Origin: Coenobita brevimanus
Taxonomy: Eukaryota; Arthropoda; Malacostraca; Decapoda; Coenobitidae
NCBI GenBank assembly: GCA_032717465.1
Contig: CM064681.1
Span: 11,892,235-11,956,234, forward strand
Direction of reading: 5' to 3'
DNA length: 64,000 nt
The stretch's first letter is position 1. Every line of letters begins with the position of its first letter. Below are positions 63,503 to 64,000 of the stretch, one piece after another. The translations under genes and the position numbers were made by a program. A model generated the notes under the pieces. It was not told the DNA's origin. It ran no database searches and saw only the letters and a program-made list of their open reading frames with translations.

Positions 63503-64000
63503 TCAGTAGTGTAGGAAATTATGATATTCCTTGAAACAAGGCTGAAGGCACAACGCAACATTGCACTCGACACACTCGTATCTTGTGTCTTTTCTCTGCG
63601 TGGATGGTCTGACTGTCGAGTGCCTACATACATGGCAGCGACGCTGGGGTTTACGACGGTTTGGTTCGGAAGGGATTGCGCTGGGGTAGTGGCGGCCTGC
63701 AAGACGTAGGGGAGTCTGAGCAGCACGGGGGGCGCGGGGACGGTGTGGGGGTCTGTCCTGGGCATGCTGGGCGATTATTTCACGTGCCAGCTCCCTCACA
63801 AACCCCTCAAAGGTCTCGGATACTCCGGTGGTCATTGCGTGCAGGTAGTGGGCGTTCAGGACCATGATGTCGAGCAAGTGGAAAAAGAGTTTCTTGTACC
63901 ACTTCATCGTGGTCCTGGCACAGTCAACACTTGAAATCATCGAGTCTGACTGATCAACTTGCCTCATGTTCAGATTATAGGCAACTACAGACTCTGCTTT
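63503..64000 (-). CDS. piggyBac transposase, C-terminal part
   Basis: Open from the window edge to a stop at 63,503; the true start lies beyond 64,000. Near the edge, VVAYNLNMRQVDQSDSMISS is the conserved Y-N-x-N-M-x-x-V-D-x-x-D region around the last catalytic Asp of DDE piggyBac transposases. Then TMKWYKKLFFHLLDIMVLNA is the conserved W-x-K-x-L-F-F-H-L-L-D helix. The C-terminus is a cysteine-rich finger (RRCHVCRHS, CVECNVALCLQPCF, then YHN) of the type found in PGBD4-like transposases, where it binds DNA or histone tails. No stop or frameshift is seen in the visible part. Catalytic residues 1 and 2 cannot be checked. Confidence 0.85.
   Translation of the reverse strand, partial: KAESVVAYNLNMRQVDQSDSMISSVDCARTTMKWYKKLFFHLLDIMVLNAHYLHAMTTGVSETFEGFVRELAREIIAQHAQDRPPHRPRAPRAAQTPLRLAGRHYPSAIPSEPNRRKPQRRCHVCRHSTVRPSTQRKDTRYECVECNVALCLQPCFKEYHNFLHY

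Larger units (their letters stand above)
62205..64000 (-). mobile_element. piggyBac-like transposon, 3' part
   Basis: Inserted in LINE-C2 at TTAA (62,201-62,204). The terminal sequence is CCCGCCCAGTCCCGGCCACT, with a subterminal repeat of the CCCGG-C-A-TTTT-CGACC block at about 62,214 and 62,252. Next is an AT-rich region of degenerate tandem repeats (about 62,640-63,440), then the C-terminus of a piggyBac transposase on the minus strand. The other end lies outside the window, so completeness is unknown. MITE-P1 shares terminal features with it. Confidence 0.87.

Overview
This window looks like intergenic, repeat-saturated DNA from an animal genome, most probably a decapod crustacean. That placement is inferred from the very dense and long (AT)n, (GT/CA)n and (GA/CT)n microsatellites and from the mixture of LINE reverse transcriptases, DUF4817-type mariner-like transposons, a Gmr1-like Ty3/gypsy element and piggyBac-like elements. 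No bacterial operons, rRNA operon, CRISPR or convincing host gene is visible. The only non-repeat coding candidate is a helix-turn-helix ORF near 8.6-9.0 kb.

Left part (1-18.4 kb): a mosaic of old and young retroelements. It holds three RTE-clade copies (1.3-2.7 kb minus, 10.3-12.3 kb plus, 14.6-17.3 kb minus), a LINE called LINE-C here (3.5-6.15 kb minus, with endonuclease and RT fused by an internal deletion), a tRNA-derived SINE (SINE-A, 6.2-6.6 kb), and LINE-B. A 5'-truncated LINE-B at 12.5-14.4 kb sits inside a second SINE-A copy, with an 8-bp target-site duplication.

Middle part (18.4-47.9 kb): I read this as three tandem copies of one ancestral segment of about 6.1 kb (U1 18,397-24,477; U2 24,478-39,863; U3 39,864-47,934). 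Each copy starts inside the same TTAA-flanked piggyBac-like MITE, continues into the same dead 5' half of LINE-B (with shared stop codons), then a non-coding spacer, then a mariner-like element bounded by compound microsatellites, and ends in the same short motif. U2 grew by two further tandem mariner copies and by a 5.4-kb Gmr1-like LTR retrotransposon, whose integrase precedes its reverse transcriptase. U3 grew by a 1.95-kb TTAA element that splits its mariner copy.

Right part (47.9-64 kb): tRNA-derived and 5S rRNA-derived SINEs, a LINE with PHD-finger-like cysteines (LINE-D), diverged tandem repeats, a second LINE-C, and at the right edge the 3' part of a piggyBac-like transposon whose transposase C-terminus is open to the window end.

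How the parts interact: the 5S-derived SINE shares its 3' tail with LINE-B, and SINE-A shares its 3' tail with the RTE family, which suggests two separate LINE/SINE mobilisation partnerships. The piggyBac-like element at the right edge is a plausible relative of the source that mobilised the TTAA MITEs. Nearly every retroelement and transposase ORF carries stops, frameshifts or truncations, so the locus is a record of past activity and of segmental duplication.
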